Of a stretch of 64,000 nt of DNA, positions 11,341-23,199 are shown piece by piece. Origin of the DNA: Gonocerus acuteangulatus. Lineage: Eukaryota; Arthropoda; Insecta; Hemiptera; Coreidae. The translations under genes were made by a program, and so were the position numbers. Position 1 is the stretch's first letter, and each line of letters starts with the position of its first letter. Where the stretch lies: NCBI GenBank assembly GCA_946811695.1, contig OX328128.1:75594821-75658820 (forward strand), read 5' to 3'. The notes under the pieces are model-generated. The model made no database searches. It saw nothing but the letters and a program-made list of their open reading frames with translations, and was not told the origin of the DNA.

Positions 11341-11734
11341 TGAATATTTTCTTCAGGAATGCGGTGAAAATTGAGCGCCTTTTTGTGGAACGTGCTTTTC
11401 TATGATGCTCCTACGTGACGGACCTTTTCTTTACTACTCTCCGCCAGAGTGCATGAATGGACGATGATATGATAAGCATGTATGAAACACCGTCACGCAC
11501 TCAATAGTAGACACAGGTTTTGGCGGCCTTTCAGAATTTTGTGTATTTTTACCAAGAGTGGGTCAGAAGGACGGCGCGTTGTATTTTTGAACGAATACGC
11601 CAAATAGTAAATATGCTGAACAACATTGTACTTTATCTGATGTTTAAACGTCACCGTCCAAATTAAATGACATAGTACAGCAAAGTGATATTATAATTTG
11701 TACCTACTGATTCCTTGAGTTCTTTACACTCTAG

Positions 11735-12285
11735 GAAACGCATTTATAACAAACGACGCATATCACACAAATATACAGGGAATTAAGAACATTACACACA
11801 ACACAACGTTACATTTCCCTTTGGATACCGGGGCATAAAGGCATAGGGCTAAGTCCTGTCGTAGACAACCCCGGTGAAGAGTCCTCTTTAAAAAATTACA
11901 TTGACGTCAGAAATGTAATTACACAGGACTTACAGTAAGAACATGCTGTTGTTTGTTGCGGACAGAGAACAAATTAAGAAAAATTAAAAACACAATGAGT
12001 GTGGCATGATAAACAGTTATCTTTAAAATGAAGAGACCAAGTTGTCTCCATAACCAGGTTAAAATTTGAAACTCACTAATAACACCTTCGTTCTTAATGG
12101 AAAGACAAGACAGACCCGTATGCTCACTGTGTAATGTTGGCCTGACGATAAAACACATATTATCAGATTGCAAGAAACGAGACAATTTACTCATGGCACA
12201 AGTTTTACACACATTACTCACAGAAGGCAGCTCTCACATCAACACTATATTACTTTACTTAAAGAACACTAATTTATAAAAAAAC
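11735..12285 (+). pseudogene. LINE RNase H / Cys-His C-terminal relic
   Basis: The frame at 11822 encodes WIPGHKGIGLSP, the last RNase H motif. After a disrupted stretch, 12097-12279 encodes CSLCNVGLTIKHILSDC, then HINTILLYLKNTNL and a stop. This is the end of an RNase H-bearing LINE, with frameshifts and an interposed segment (about 11940-12090). It is on the opposite strand to the two long LINEs. The 3' UTR probably runs to about 12420. Confidence 0.75.
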
Positions 12286-12425
12286 AATCTAGCCAATTAT
12301 CCTTCTGCTCCTTGTACTTTCAATTTTAATTGTTTATTTTAATATCCTATCTGATTTTATTGCTCTAAAGTACATTAATTTTAACTAATTTAAAAATGAT
12401 TTGTGTTTTATATTTTGTATTTTAA

Positions 12426-13480
12426 ATGAATTGTAAATGCAAATGTGATACTACGCGACAATTTTCGCACGCCAAACCCAGCGTTTGGATTATATCCCAA
12501 TACCGAGAATTTGATCTTAATTTTGGCCCTAAACTTCTCTACCCCAAGGTGTTCTCGATAGCCAGCGAACCAGCATCTAATCACAAAGGAACAACCGAAC
12601 TGTTTAAATCTCTGGAGAGTTCAAAGGATCTTTATCTATCTTCTTCTAGGTTGACTGATACAAATAGAAAACATGGATAAGTAAAATATCAGAAATGTCT
12701 AAAAATCGTATTACAATATATAAGTTAGTTTTATATGATTTGTCGAGAAAGTAAGTGTTAGTTAATATCTTGTTGGTTACTAGAAAGCTACTTTTATAAT
12801 TTTGAATTGTTGTACCTACTCAAGAATGTGTTGCTGTAAGTACCGGGATAGTTGAATCCCTTCTCTGCACACCTCAGACCATTTTCATTATTGCGACCCT
12901 TCTGACAACCTCCCAAATTTCCAATACCCCCTTTGGAGACAGAAAGGAAACGCGCTAAAAATGTTGAACCTTTACATCTAAAATATAAGTTTTGCTGATA
13001 ACGACAAATTACAGGCACATTTCTCATAATGAAGATAAGCCTGTCATGTAAGGAAGGGTTTAAAGGTGTATACTTTTATTTTAATTTAAATTTTCTTCGA
13101 AAACGCGTATAAACTCTAAGTGATATTGCACTAATTGTAATAGATTGTATGCCATTAAATAGATTAGGCACTGTAAGCTCTCTCGGACACAATTTCAATT
13201 TTAGTCATTTTCTTAAAAGCCCAAAATTAACGAGATAAGCGTCAAATGAGGTTAAATACTTTAATAAATTTGGCATACAACGAAAATTTCCAAATCCATA
13301 ATTCTGTGAAATTATTTTCGCCAATTCAGAGCTTTTTTTCAAGTCTGGGATATCTTCTTCATCCACGGGGGGGGGGGGGGGGGATGTAAAGAAACTAGGA
13401 TCTATTTCTTTAATTTATATTTTACTATTTTAATGTTCTTTTTTATTTAAAACATGTATAATAAATTTTAGAACAGCTGG
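12426..13480. other. no gene recognised
   Basis: Short open frames here have no recognisable domain. A G homopolymer lies at 13368-13383. Otherwise AT-rich intron. Confidence 0.5.
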
Positions 13481-13487
13481 CCCATAA

Positions 13488-13715
13488 CATGGGCGTATTA
13501 TAAGGGGGGCTGCAGCCCCCCCCCCCCCCCCGAAATTTTGATTTGATGGTAAAAACTTGTCGTAAAACACCTAAAAATAAATTAAATAAGATCACTTAGT
13601 TCAAAAAAATATTTTATTTTACGTGTAATAACGTTTTAGTTGCCTAAAACTATTCCAAGCTCTAAATTTTTAGTATTCCAGCCCCTCCCGAAATTATTTT
13701 GTATATACGCCCATG
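13488..13715. mobile_element. CATG MITE, copy 1
   Basis: Ends are CATGGGCGTATTATAAGG and its inverse GTATATACGCCCATG. Just inside the left end is a palindrome, GGGGGGCTGCAGCCCCCC, whose C run is expanded. The interior (AAACACCTAAAAATAAATTA, CTAAAACTATTCCAAGCTC) is shared with copies at 25427 and 51593. Confidence 0.8.
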
Positions 13716-14014
13716 GCACTTAAGTGTTTTGTTTTTTTCCATTAATGAAGTAGACTTGTGAAAATGAATTATTAATAGTTATTTTAATGTAAATAAGAGA
13801 AATAGGGATTGACACTGTAAATAGAAACTTTAAATGTTGTTTCTTTGTTTACAGGTTGTATATCTTTGTTTTCTATACATTAATATTAGTTTGTAAATAA
13901 TATTAGACTATTAAAAACTTCTTTGTTTACAGAGAAACATATTTGTTTATTGCCAAGAATAAAGAAGTTTAACATTATATACATTTGCCCGTACGCGCGC
14001 TTAACACCTGCAAA

Positions 14015-14400
14015 AATGGCTTGATTTTGATGATATTTGGTTCATAAATGAAAACATTTTTAAAGCTATATGTTTAATTGCTTTTGAGAAAAATTAGATT
14101 AAACTGGGCTTTTTTTAAAATGTTCATTTTCGTTACTCCAAAACTTGGGATTTAGTTGACAGTTGGCATGCATAGATACTAAGGTAGATACATTTTATTT
14201 TAGTTTCAAGTTAATAAAGTATTAGAAAACAAATTGTATTAACAGGCATGAGTTGTTTTGAGATGTTTCTAAATATGTTGAAAACGGCTGGGAAATTCTG
14301 GAAGTGGATAACCGTTCGAAAGCTTACTTAGTTTCTTGCGAAAACTGATTTCAGCAATCTCACAATCAGTCTGAAAAAAGGTGCTAAACACTCGAAAATG
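14015..14400 (-). repeat. ancient HP-family copy
   Basis: Highly diverged interior text in the order seen in copies A and B on the minus strand: a TTTTGATGATATTTGG phrase, then GAAAGCTTACT and CAATCAGTCTGAAAAAAG. No ends survive. 13716-14014 holds nothing recognisable. Confidence 0.45.
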
Positions 14401-14836
14401 CTGGTAGTGATATAAATTATTTAGAAATAAAAGATAAGTGAAAGAGAGATATGTTTCTATAATGTTTTGTTCTTAAGTAGGCGATGTAGTTTGAGCAATT
14501 TTTGTTTAGAGTTTGCTACTGTCAATTTTCTGAGCATTGTGGCGTCTTAAATCTTGATTTTCTTCAAAATACCATCGTAGTAAATTTTTAATGTTAATGA
14601 AAACATTTTTTATTCGAAGCGTTCCAATGATAGTATAGATGAAGATCTTTTAGTACCTTTTAGTGTAAAATTGTAAGGGCGGCGGCTTTGACTCCATCAA
14701 ACAATTTTCTTGGGGAATTTATAATTTGCTAAAGGTTTGTATAAAAGAAGACGCTTCTTGCTGGATGCTAACCATAAGAGTCTAGTCCAAGCGATGGAGA
14801 GTTTGTACTTTAGAAGAGTGGAGGCACAGGAAGGTA

Positions 14837-15155
14837 AGGGTGCGTTTACAGACACTTCTCGCAGGAAATATAGCTCAGGTATTTTTTTTTTTTCTTTACG
14901 GCGCATCAACAAATCGTGGCTATTAGCGCCGACATCCAGGGTGCAACCAGGAATTTTCTCAGCGAGCCCTGAGATGAGAAAATTTCTGGCGCCGGTGGGG
15001 ATCGAACCCACCATCTCCCGCTTATGAATCTAGCGCGCTAGCCACTAGACCACGGGAGACCCCCTCAGGTGTTGGATAGATAATTAACATAATTATTATT
15101 TTCGAAACCTGAGATATATTTCCTGCGAGAAGTGTTAGATGTAAACGCACCCTTA
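14837..15155. mobile_element. AGGGTGCGTTTACA MITE interrupted by a SINE
   Basis: The left end TAAGGGTGCGTTTACA...ACACTTCTCGCAGGAAATATA is inverted at the right end, TATATTTCCTGCGAGAAGTG...TGTAAACGCACCCTTA. A SINE (14881-15063) sits in the left arm. Without it the MITE is about 130 bp. A related single arm follows at 15160-15270 (CAGATGTAAACGCACCCTA). Confidence 0.75.
14881..15063 (-). mobile_element. tRNA-derived SINE (GTGGTCTAGTGG type), copy 1
   Basis: Minus-strand head TCTCCCGTGGTCTAGTGG is a polymerase III box A-like sequence, and GGTTCGATCCC is a clear box B. The body (GGCGCCAGAAATTTTCTCATC...GGCGCTAATAGCCACG) ends in an A run, seen as T at 14882-14893. CTCAGGT flanks both sides (14874-14880 and 15064-15070) as a target duplication. 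It is a retroposed copy, not a working tRNA gene. Confidence 0.85.
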
Positions 15156-15279
15156 TTGCTCGCGATAGAAATATATATCTCAGACATAAATTATATGCAT
15201 TTTACATTACTTAAAATTTCTGTCTGACATAAATATCCTGCAATAACTATCAGATGTAAACGCACCCTAACCCTACGGG

Positions 15280-16120
15280 CTACCGAGCAGATGTGGTAAT
15301 TGTTGCAACAACAAGATCGGGAGAAGAGACGTCAAGAGCGGGACGGTTGAGCCCCCTCAACGCTTTCCCCAAATGACAAGTTATATCCCTCCCACTGTAA
15401 TGATATTGGAGTCCCAGAGATATTTCAGAAGAAAGGAATGGACAATGAGTAATCTTGCATAGGATTTGAGGTAGAGTGCAATAGACTAAGAAGAAGTTTT
15501 GAGTAGGCGTGAAAGACTTTACGAATGATATAGTTTTAAAAAGCTCTTTACCAATAACCTCAGACATCTTGAAGTCATGTACTTCTTTCGGGTCTTCTTA
15601 TGTTGGAGAAAGTGGGAGAAAACTGAACGGCATGGATCGAAGAACACTTGACCGGAAAAGATTCGGTGATAAGGAAACACGTTATCATGCTTTTGTTGTC
15701 TGCGATTTTTTTTAAAGGGAATTGAAAATAGTGCCAAACGTTTCGCTTAAAATAAAACAACATTAAAAATGTTGGATTATTATTTCTCACTTTTTATCAT
15801 CAATTTTCCAACATCCAGCCATTCCTACAATACCGTTGGTCTTTTTATCGCCAAGCAAGCATAATGTTAAGATTATGAAAGAATATTTTTCCTAGAAGCC
15901 CCACACTATCTATAGTCAATGATCACATAGTATCACGCAATGACATCCGGACTGAAATAATCTGGCGTCGAGTCAAGGGAATTTTAGGCCTCACAGCATG
16001 AATGGGCACCTCCACAATTCATCCAGAAATAACCGGTGATTATACTGGACTAAGATCCACCACCCCACGTGAACAAGGTATGGCATATTACATCGTATTT
16101 GTAAATAGTATTTTCATTTG
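15280..16120. other. no gene recognised
   Basis: Slightly less AT-rich than the surroundings. Several short overlapping open frames on both strands, none with a recognisable domain. Confidence 0.5.

Positions 16121-16121
<1 letters not shown>

Positions 16122-16203
<82 letters not shown>
16122..16203. repeat. (TA)n then (GA)n compound microsatellite
   Basis: About 27 TA repeats pass directly into about 13 GA repeats. Open frames across it are translation artefacts (IYIY, ERER). Confidence 0.95.
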
Positions 16204-16206
<3 letters not shown>

Positions 16207-16609
16207 AAAGCAAAGTAAATATATGGGCACCATCTTGTGTTTACTCTCATTTTGAAGAAGTCTAGAACTTTTCTTTCATTAACAAAAGCAACAAGTTTCC
16301 TAAATGCGAGAAGGCAAGAAGGCAATACAATGATTTGTTTCAATCATTTTCTTTCGAAAAAAAAGCTTTTAAAGCAGCTCCAGAAAAAATATGGTGTAAA
16401 TATGGGTCCACAGTGTGACCCACCCCTCTCGCTGAGTGTCTTTATAGAACTAACCATTACAAAAGATCAAGTTGCAATACATTTTGTTTTTTATAAATGT
16501 GGTGATGTGATTATTGGCTCCCTTTTAATGGGGACCAATAATCACACCAAAAATGCCCATATTATAGCTACCTCCAGTTAAGGAAGATTAAAACTATCAC
16601 ATACAACCA

Positions 16610-17280
16610 GTGTTGGGCAAAACTAACGTTAGTTTACTAAACTAACGTTATTTCATCCTAACTAAAAATAAACTCACGTATTAGTTTTAGTTTTAGTTTC
16701 GTTTTAGATTTGTAAAATTATTAATCATGTGTTGGAGTATTTTCTTAATAAATAGTTGTTTTTAATTTTAGTATGGTAATTAATTTAATTTAAGCAAAAG
16801 TGTCCTTAATTTATGATTTTAGTTTAGTTTAGTTTTAGTTTTTAATTCACTAATTTGTTTAATGCATACTTTGATTCAGAACAAGGGTAAAAAGTAGGTA
16901 TGTATGTATTTTTTTTTAAAATAAAGAGTGTTTCTTTATGAACTATAATGGGGAAACAATGAGGTTACAACTTATCAACTACAACTTCAGCCTATTAAAA
17001 ACAAGTTTATTAGTTTTAATAATTTACTTAATTATCGAAAAAAAAACATGATTTACATTAATTCACGTTATTTTTGTAAAAATAAACTAAACTAAAATAA
17101 AGCTTTAATTCAGTTTTTAATCAATTCCTAATGATTTAGTTTTAGTTTTAGTTCAACCAATATCCATTAATTAATTTAATTTTAGTTTTAGTTTTTTTAG
17201 GTTGCAATTAGATTAGATTCAGTTTATTCTAAAAAGTGAATGTAGTTTTTGTTTTTAGTTTTGCATACAACTTAATTTTT
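16610..17280. mobile_element. repeat starting CAGTGTTGGGCAA, rich in TTTTAG
   Basis: It starts with CAGTGTTGGGCAAAACTAAC (16612), a start common to hAT-type MITEs in many animals. The interior is dominated by TTTTAG and AACTAA strings. The right end is unclear; TTTTGCATACAAC at about 17260 may be the worn inverse end. Confidence 0.45.
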
Positions 17281-18115
17281 TCTTTCTTTTTTTTTTTTTT
17301 CTTTTTACTCCAGTCGGATCAGTAAGTCGGCCAGAAGTTGGTTCTTGCTAGTTATTAACACGTTTTCTATTACTTCCTCAAGTCCAAAAGTAACCAAACT
17401 TTTAATTTTTTTTTTAAATTACTGAACCTGATATTGTAGATATTCTAGTTTTTAAACCTATTTTGAAATATACGTCCAAGCCAAAATTGCTGATAAATGT
17501 TGACAAAGTTTTTATTTTTTCGCATTACTTTTTGTAGTTACTCCAAAGTTAATCAAAATTTATATATATTAGCTATATTAATGTCTAATGTATGTAAAAT
17601 GTTCCAAATATACCATTTTTGCATGCATCAGAACCATAATAATCGAAATGTTTCTTAAAACATACGCGCTAAGATGGCGCAGTTCCGCCCACTTAGACTT
17701 TTTTGAACGTGACTCAAAACAACCATTGGCGCTCAAGCGACAGATTAAAGTGTGAGCAAAAGTGATACAGACAGCCGTAAGGGAGTGAATGAGTCGCTGG
17801 GGTGAATGGGCGAAAATTGCGATGGCTGAGTGGGGGTAAGGTATACGGACGGTCGGAGGGTTAAGAGAAGGTATACACTCGGTCGGAGGGGTGTTTGAAG
17901 GGGAGGGATGTATTGATCCGACCCAGTTGTTGGTCGCTCGATAATACTCAGCCTCTAAGGTTTGCTGAGGCTTTCGCCACCCGGTTTCGGTTGTGAATGG
18001 AAACTGTACGCCCACATGGCATATAAAGATATGGTGCTGGACACCAATCCATTTCCCATCATAATTCTACTATATGTATGCATTGATTCGAGGAGTACTT
18101 TACGTATATTATTCT
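17281..18115. other. no gene recognised; GC-richer block at 17700-18010
   Basis: A worn HP-family 5'-end motif (GCGCTAAGATGGCGCAGTTCC) lies at 17665-17690. From 17700 to 18010 the sequence is GC-richer and has an internal duplication around GGTATAC..CGGTCGGAGGG (17838 and 17870). A 145-codon minus-strand frame covers it, but it has no recognisable domain. Confidence 0.4.
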
Positions 18116-18117
18116 GA

Positions 18118-18118
18118 A

Positions 18119-18192
<74 letters not shown>

Positions 18193-18196
18193 TGAT
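18118..18196. repeat. (TA)n microsatellite
   Basis: TA dinucleotides with one AA and one TG interruption. The following 18200-19720 is AT-rich intron with no gene recognised. Confidence 0.9.
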
Positions 18197-19715
18197 CAGA
18201 GGTGAGGGTTGCGCGTGTTGCAAAGAGGATGCCAATGGTATAGCCCGTTCAGTTAGAAAGAATAGTTCTAATTCCGCATGCGCGAAATTCTGAGGGAAAT
18301 ATACCCGCCATTTGCATTTCCATTACAATTTACAACACACTACTTTAATCTTGCTAAAAACTGATTATGCCTCATTTTTAAGGCAGGGAAGGCATTGAGA
18401 GGTCAGACAAGGGAGATAGTGTTTAATGTTTATCCATTCTTAGCCAAAGCTAAGTCTAAAAACAATTTAATTTTTAGCCTGTTAAATTGAGGGTTAGTTG
18501 GAGAGAAAAGGGCGTGGCCTATATTCCCCGTGCAAGAAATTGGCAGTAAAAATTATCTCTGTTATAACCTTATCACTAGGAAGTTTAAAACGTTTTAGTC
18601 TTAGATTTGACTAAGTATTGATAAATATTAGACACTATTTCCTTTGTCCTAAACGAGGCTTAATCAGTTTTTAAAATGTTTCACGTATCTCGTTGTTCCT
18701 TGAAATGGGAGTTTGCAAACCGCGGAACCCTCGGGAACATTTCCCTAAACATTTCGCGCATATTTCGTCTATAGCACAACAAGCAATAGTAACGTTTATA
18801 ATTTCGAAGTAATTTGCAATTTATCTAAATAAAAATGTGTGTTTTAAAAATAAACCAAATCAGTTCATTAGAAGTTGGGGTTACGTCCGTATTGTGTTCA
18901 AATTGACTTGAGCCACCATTGGTTGTTAGAGTTACCACCAGAGGCGCTTTAGAAGTGGGGGTTTACTTCGGAGCAAAATTATGAATTTACCTGTACTGGT
19001 CGTTATTTTTCTTACTTAAACCGAAACTCACTAGACGCGATGCCCAACTAATGAGGGATTCATGAAAAATATAAAAACTATTCATGTTTATTTGTTTTTT
19101 TTTATAGATTATTTTAAGCAAATTATAAGCAGGCATACAGTTTTATTTAGCCCCTCCATGGTGGACTGTTCTTGTCGTTGAAATTACTCAAGGAATCATC
19201 CAAGTCCAGGATACTTAAAAATAACGAAAAAAAATTCAAAGGTCTACGACTTGCCACTGCTGAGCCTACAGGGGGACAAAGATTCTGACAAACAGAGACA
19301 GAATTATTTTGCAGGTGCATTCATGGTTACAAAATGGACATGGGTTTGTGTATTAATAAGATATCATTATCCAGTTGATTCTATGCAATTAATTAATATA
19401 ACCTTTATTTTATTAATAAAGCTATGTAAAATGGACCATTTCATTTTAATAAGAAATATGATCGAGAAATATGAGATGGAAGGTCTACATAGACTCTCTT
19501 AGCTCTTTGTCCTGCTTTTTGACAGTTATGAAGACAAAGTGGACTCTTGTTCGATAGAAATAGGAGGTCATAGCTCAACGGAATTCTTTCAAGTGCCATT
19601 AAAATTCATATTCGATTAGATGTACAGCAAATCGGACAGTCTAAGGCACCTACATTGGACCAGTATTTCTCCCGATCCGATATTGTTAGTTATTACAAAC
19701 AATATATATACAAAC

Positions 19716-19723
<8 letters not shown>

Positions 19724-19813
<90 letters not shown>

Positions 19814-19828
19814 AAACACACACACACA
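19724..19828. repeat. (CA)n microsatellite
   Basis: About 50 CA repeats with two small interruptions near the end (CAGACACAAACA). Confidence 0.95.
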
Positions 19829-20017
19829 TATATATACATATTACTAAATTACATTATATCAGCTTATTGTCTATATATTTACATATTTACATTACATGAT
19901 TAATTTAAGAAATACCATCTAATAAGCATAGAAACCTTTGATTAGGTTGAATGTTGGAGGTAAGAGAAGTATTGGTATTCATATTTTAAAATTATTTATA
20001 AGAAAGGCAACTAGAAG

Positions 20018-20100
20018 ATTATAAGCATTGGAAGATTATAAACATTAGAAGGTTATAAAAATTGGAAGGTTATAGACGTTGGTTGGTTATAAACATCTTT
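20018..20100. repeat. short degenerate minisatellite
   Basis: Four to five diverged units of 16-19 bp of the type TTATAAACATTGGAAGG. Confidence 0.7.
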
Positions 20101-20392
20101 CCACGCAATTTAATAAACAAGGGAAAGTAAAAACAAAAATGTGAATTGACAAAGTTGTTCTAAATTTTATTTCATTTGATTTAAAAAAAAAGTGCATTGA
20201 AATCGGTTAAGATTTAGAACCTGTAGACCTTTTTGAAAGACAATATGTGGGTTGGCGCCATTTTGCTTCGTCGGTCCGAAATCGGTCTAGAAACAAACAA
20301 GTTTGAATGACCAAGAATCGGTGGCCGTTGGATTGGATCGGGTTCAGTGTAGGTGCACCCTAAGGAGCGGGGCGTTAAATTATTTGAACGTA

Positions 20393-20784
20393 ACGGACAC
20401 TTTCGAATTTTAAGCACCTATTTCTCCATATGAGACTGCCCTATTCAAAAACTACAGAGGAACCGTTTTTTAAAGGAACTTAAAAGGCTTTCGAATAAGT
20501 GCCTAACACTTCCCACGATTTCCCAGCTCGTTTTGAGATATTCCAGAAAATATACGAAGATACCAAGAAAATTCAAAATTTTCAATTCATGAAAAAGCGG
20601 TGATACATGAAGATGGTGGAACATGGTTTCGTTTGCTTCCCAACGTCCAATTACAGAAAGGTTCCATAGGAAGGAACCACTTTTATGAGGTTACCTTATG
20701 ACTCAATGCGGAAGTGCCGATGAGAAACTTTCACGTTCCATAACCCATTAAAAAATAATGGAGGTTCAAATTTGTGTGTGTATA
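20393..20784. repeat. HP-family fragments, two orientations
   Basis: 20393-20600 is an old + strand interior (CACCTATTTCTCCATATGAGA, GAGATATTCCAGAAAATATAC). 20655-20784 is a minus-strand 3' region (ATAGGAAGGAACCACTTTTAT, GCGGAAGTGCCGATGAGAAA) running into a CATG MITE at 20785. Confidence 0.5.
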
Positions 20785-20990
20785 CATTGGCGTATATAAG
20801 GGGGGCTACAAGCCCCCCCCCCCCCCGAAATTTTGTTTTAGTGCAAAAAATTCATGTAAAAAATGCCTATAACAACGAAAAGAGTCTTCTACATTTACCC
20901 AGGTCTACTATGTGTCCAGAGGACCTTAAAACTCACCTTTTTACACTAAAATATTTAGAACTTTCCCGAAATTATTTTCTCTATACGCTA
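20785..20990. mobile_element. CATG MITE, copy 2 (worn)
   Basis: Starts CATTGGCGTATATAAGGGGG with the G/C-run palindrome. Ends CGAAATTATTTTCTCTATACG. It sits at the (TA)n position of the HP fragment upstream, so a microsatellite may have been its target. Confidence 0.65.
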
Positions 20991-20999
20991 GTATATATA

Positions 21000-21950
21000 T
21001 ATATATAAAATAATTTTGGTTGCGTCTGGAGTTAATATTGCGTTGAGGCATGAAAAGTTTTATAATATTCGAATATCTTCTTAAATGTCTTAAAAACGGT
21101 TCAGGGACTCATGGTATTTAGAAGGAGATCTATTATTAATAATTGATAGATTCTCCTACTATAAGAAATAAATGAATAAATACGATGATAATAAATGCAA
21201 ATCAAAGATTCTATGTTGACGCAGATTCATATTAGACGAAAACACATCTCATTGATAAATCACTAATAGAACGATTTAAAAATGCTACGTGACAATCGAA
21301 TCCACGCCCGCCAATCGATTGATTTGGCCTTCTAACGGAATATTCCCGCCATAGAGGTATTAAGTGAGATTGATTGGCGCGGTGGTAATAGTTCGTGACG
21401 TCATGACTGTTTTGAACGAGGAGTTCATGAACGAAAGAGACAGAGGTCACTAGGGCGTTATATAAATTATAAATAGCTCCCCCCCCCTTCTGAATCATGA
21501 CGTAGTTTAAATTCCTTAGAGCGATCGTACTAATAATAGTGGATCCGTGGTCAGTAGCCTCTGTAAAAATCGATATTGATAAAATAAATATTTTTGAGTG
21601 TAATAATAGGCGGGATTCGCTGGTGATTTTCGCTCATGATATTTAATTATAAAATAATAAAAAGTTTTTATTGCTAACTTTTCGGCTCGAATTTGAAGCC
21701 TTCATCAGGACCATACAAAACGTCATTCACACAGGACCTGCGTAACATAGCACGTTCCTTAGGATCTTGGTCAGTTCAGTACAAACTGCTGAGGAATGCG
21801 ATTAAAACATTTAAACATCTGACTTAATTTTTAAAAAAATGAAAAACCAGAAATTGTAAGGTCAAGCAACAGATTTTTTTCTTGCTGCAGCCCCTCAGCC
21901 CCCCCCCCTTTTATACGCCCATGCCTTTAACGCCTTCGAACAGACTGCCT
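21000..21950. other. AT-rich intron with a CATG MITE end
   Basis: No gene. A partial CATG MITE end (GCAGCCCC...TTTTATACGCCCATG) lies at 21885-21923. A hammerhead-like core is listed separately. Confidence 0.5.
21680..21718 (-). ncRNA. hammerhead-ribozyme-like core (candidate)
   Basis: On the minus strand: CTGATGA, then a stem-loop with GGCT pairing AGCC, then GAAA. This is the order and spacing of the conserved hammerhead core (CUGANGA, stem II, GAAA). The sequence after GAAA is AGTTAGC, so stem III and the cleavage site are uncertain. Such motifs are known from Penelope-like elements. No RT is seen nearby. Confidence 0.35.
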
Positions 21951-21954
21951 TCAC

Positions 21955-22395
21955 AGACGATAAGCCAACTTACAGGTGCCTGGTGGCTTAAGTGAACTGT
22001 TATCTGATAAGAGCCCACATATTGATACTATATTGACGTACTTAAAGACGACAAAAACATACAATAAAATAAAGTAATACCTTACATAGCTCAAATTTTT
22101 TAACTAAGTCGAAGTTTCTTATCTCAGGATAATAGACCTCACATTTATTCTAATCCAAAAATATCATTATGGTAACTATTTTTTATTCATTTATTTTATA
22201 ATATTTTTATTTTTTAATTTTTTTATTATTTCTCTTATAAATCATTTTCCGTTTACTTCTTTTTATTTCCTAATTTTGTTACTGATCCAGGGTTTATAAT
22301 TTATAAATTTATTTCTTATTATTTTTTATAAATTACGTTAGGGCAGATCACCATTGCTGTGGAGATCTTCAATTTAATAAATAGATAAATAAGTT
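21955..22395 (+). pseudogene. LINE 3' end relic
   Basis: Encodes LLSDKSPHIDTILTYLKTTK then a stop at about 22075. This is the same C-terminal tail as the relic at 12220-12279 (LLTEGSSHINTILLYLKNTN). An AT-rich 3' UTR follows and ends TTCAATTTAATAAATAGATAAATAAG, with no poly(A). That tail resembles the SINE tails at 3450 and 11310. Confidence 0.65.
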
Positions 22396-22555
22396 TCGTT
22401 TTTCTGAGAGACTTCATAGGAAATGGTGTTTATACATTTTTAACAGTAAACTTCGTTTACCAATGTATCTTTCCTTAAAAATACTACACACTTTTGGGGG
22501 AAAAAGGTATTAACAGTTCCTATTCAAGTTTTCGATAATATCAGGAATAAGACAG

Positions 22556-22602
22556 ATGCAAAAATGCGCTAAGATGACGCAGTTCCTGCGTGTCTGACTT
22601 AG
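22556..22602 (-). repeat. HP-family 5'-end fragment
   Basis: GCGCTAAGATGACGCAGTTCC then TGCGTGTCTGACTT: the conserved 5' terminal block alone. 22603-23028 holds nothing else recognisable. Confidence 0.6.
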
Positions 22603-23162
22603 GAACTATCCCACGATAGGAGTAAAAATATCGGCAGAGGTCGGATAAAAAAAGGTGTAAAACTAGAATGAATGGGAAATGAGGAGGTTTAGCTCTTTGA
22701 ATAGTTCTGGAATTCATCCAATGAGGTTCCATACATCTGTCGGATTAGTTATTTGAAGAATGCGTTATTTTTGGGCCTCAATGATGTTTGTGAAATTTAG
22801 TGATGTTACCGGCTAAAATATTGTTATCGACAAATGGCCCCCTAAAAACCACTACTATCCTAGGCGTATTTATAGAAATATTGTCGATCTAGTGTAAAAT
22901 ATGAGGTAATTGGCACATTTCTTCCCTAGGGAAGACTTAATCGCGATGTTTACTCAATGATGCAAGTTTCCGTCCTTATCCAAACTGTCATCTGGAAAGC
23001 TAAAAATAGAAATAAACATTTTTTTTTTAGCGCGGTTCCTCCCTCCCCCATAGGGAGGAACCCCGCTTATAAGGTTGATACAATGAAACAATCCGGAAGT
23101 GCCGACTAGAAAATTTCGCGTTTCAGAACCTTTAGAGACCGAAAATAACGGTGGTTCAAATT

Positions 23163-23199
<37 letters not shown>

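Noticed and set aside
16002..16343. IYIY/ERER/LSLS-rich proteins, also at 10077, 19616, 45385, 54029 and 56304
   Set aside because: Translations of (TA)n, (GA)n and (CA)n microsatellites.
17578..18015. 145-codon minus-strand open frame
   Set aside because: No recognisable domain; it follows from a locally GC-richer, internally duplicated stretch.
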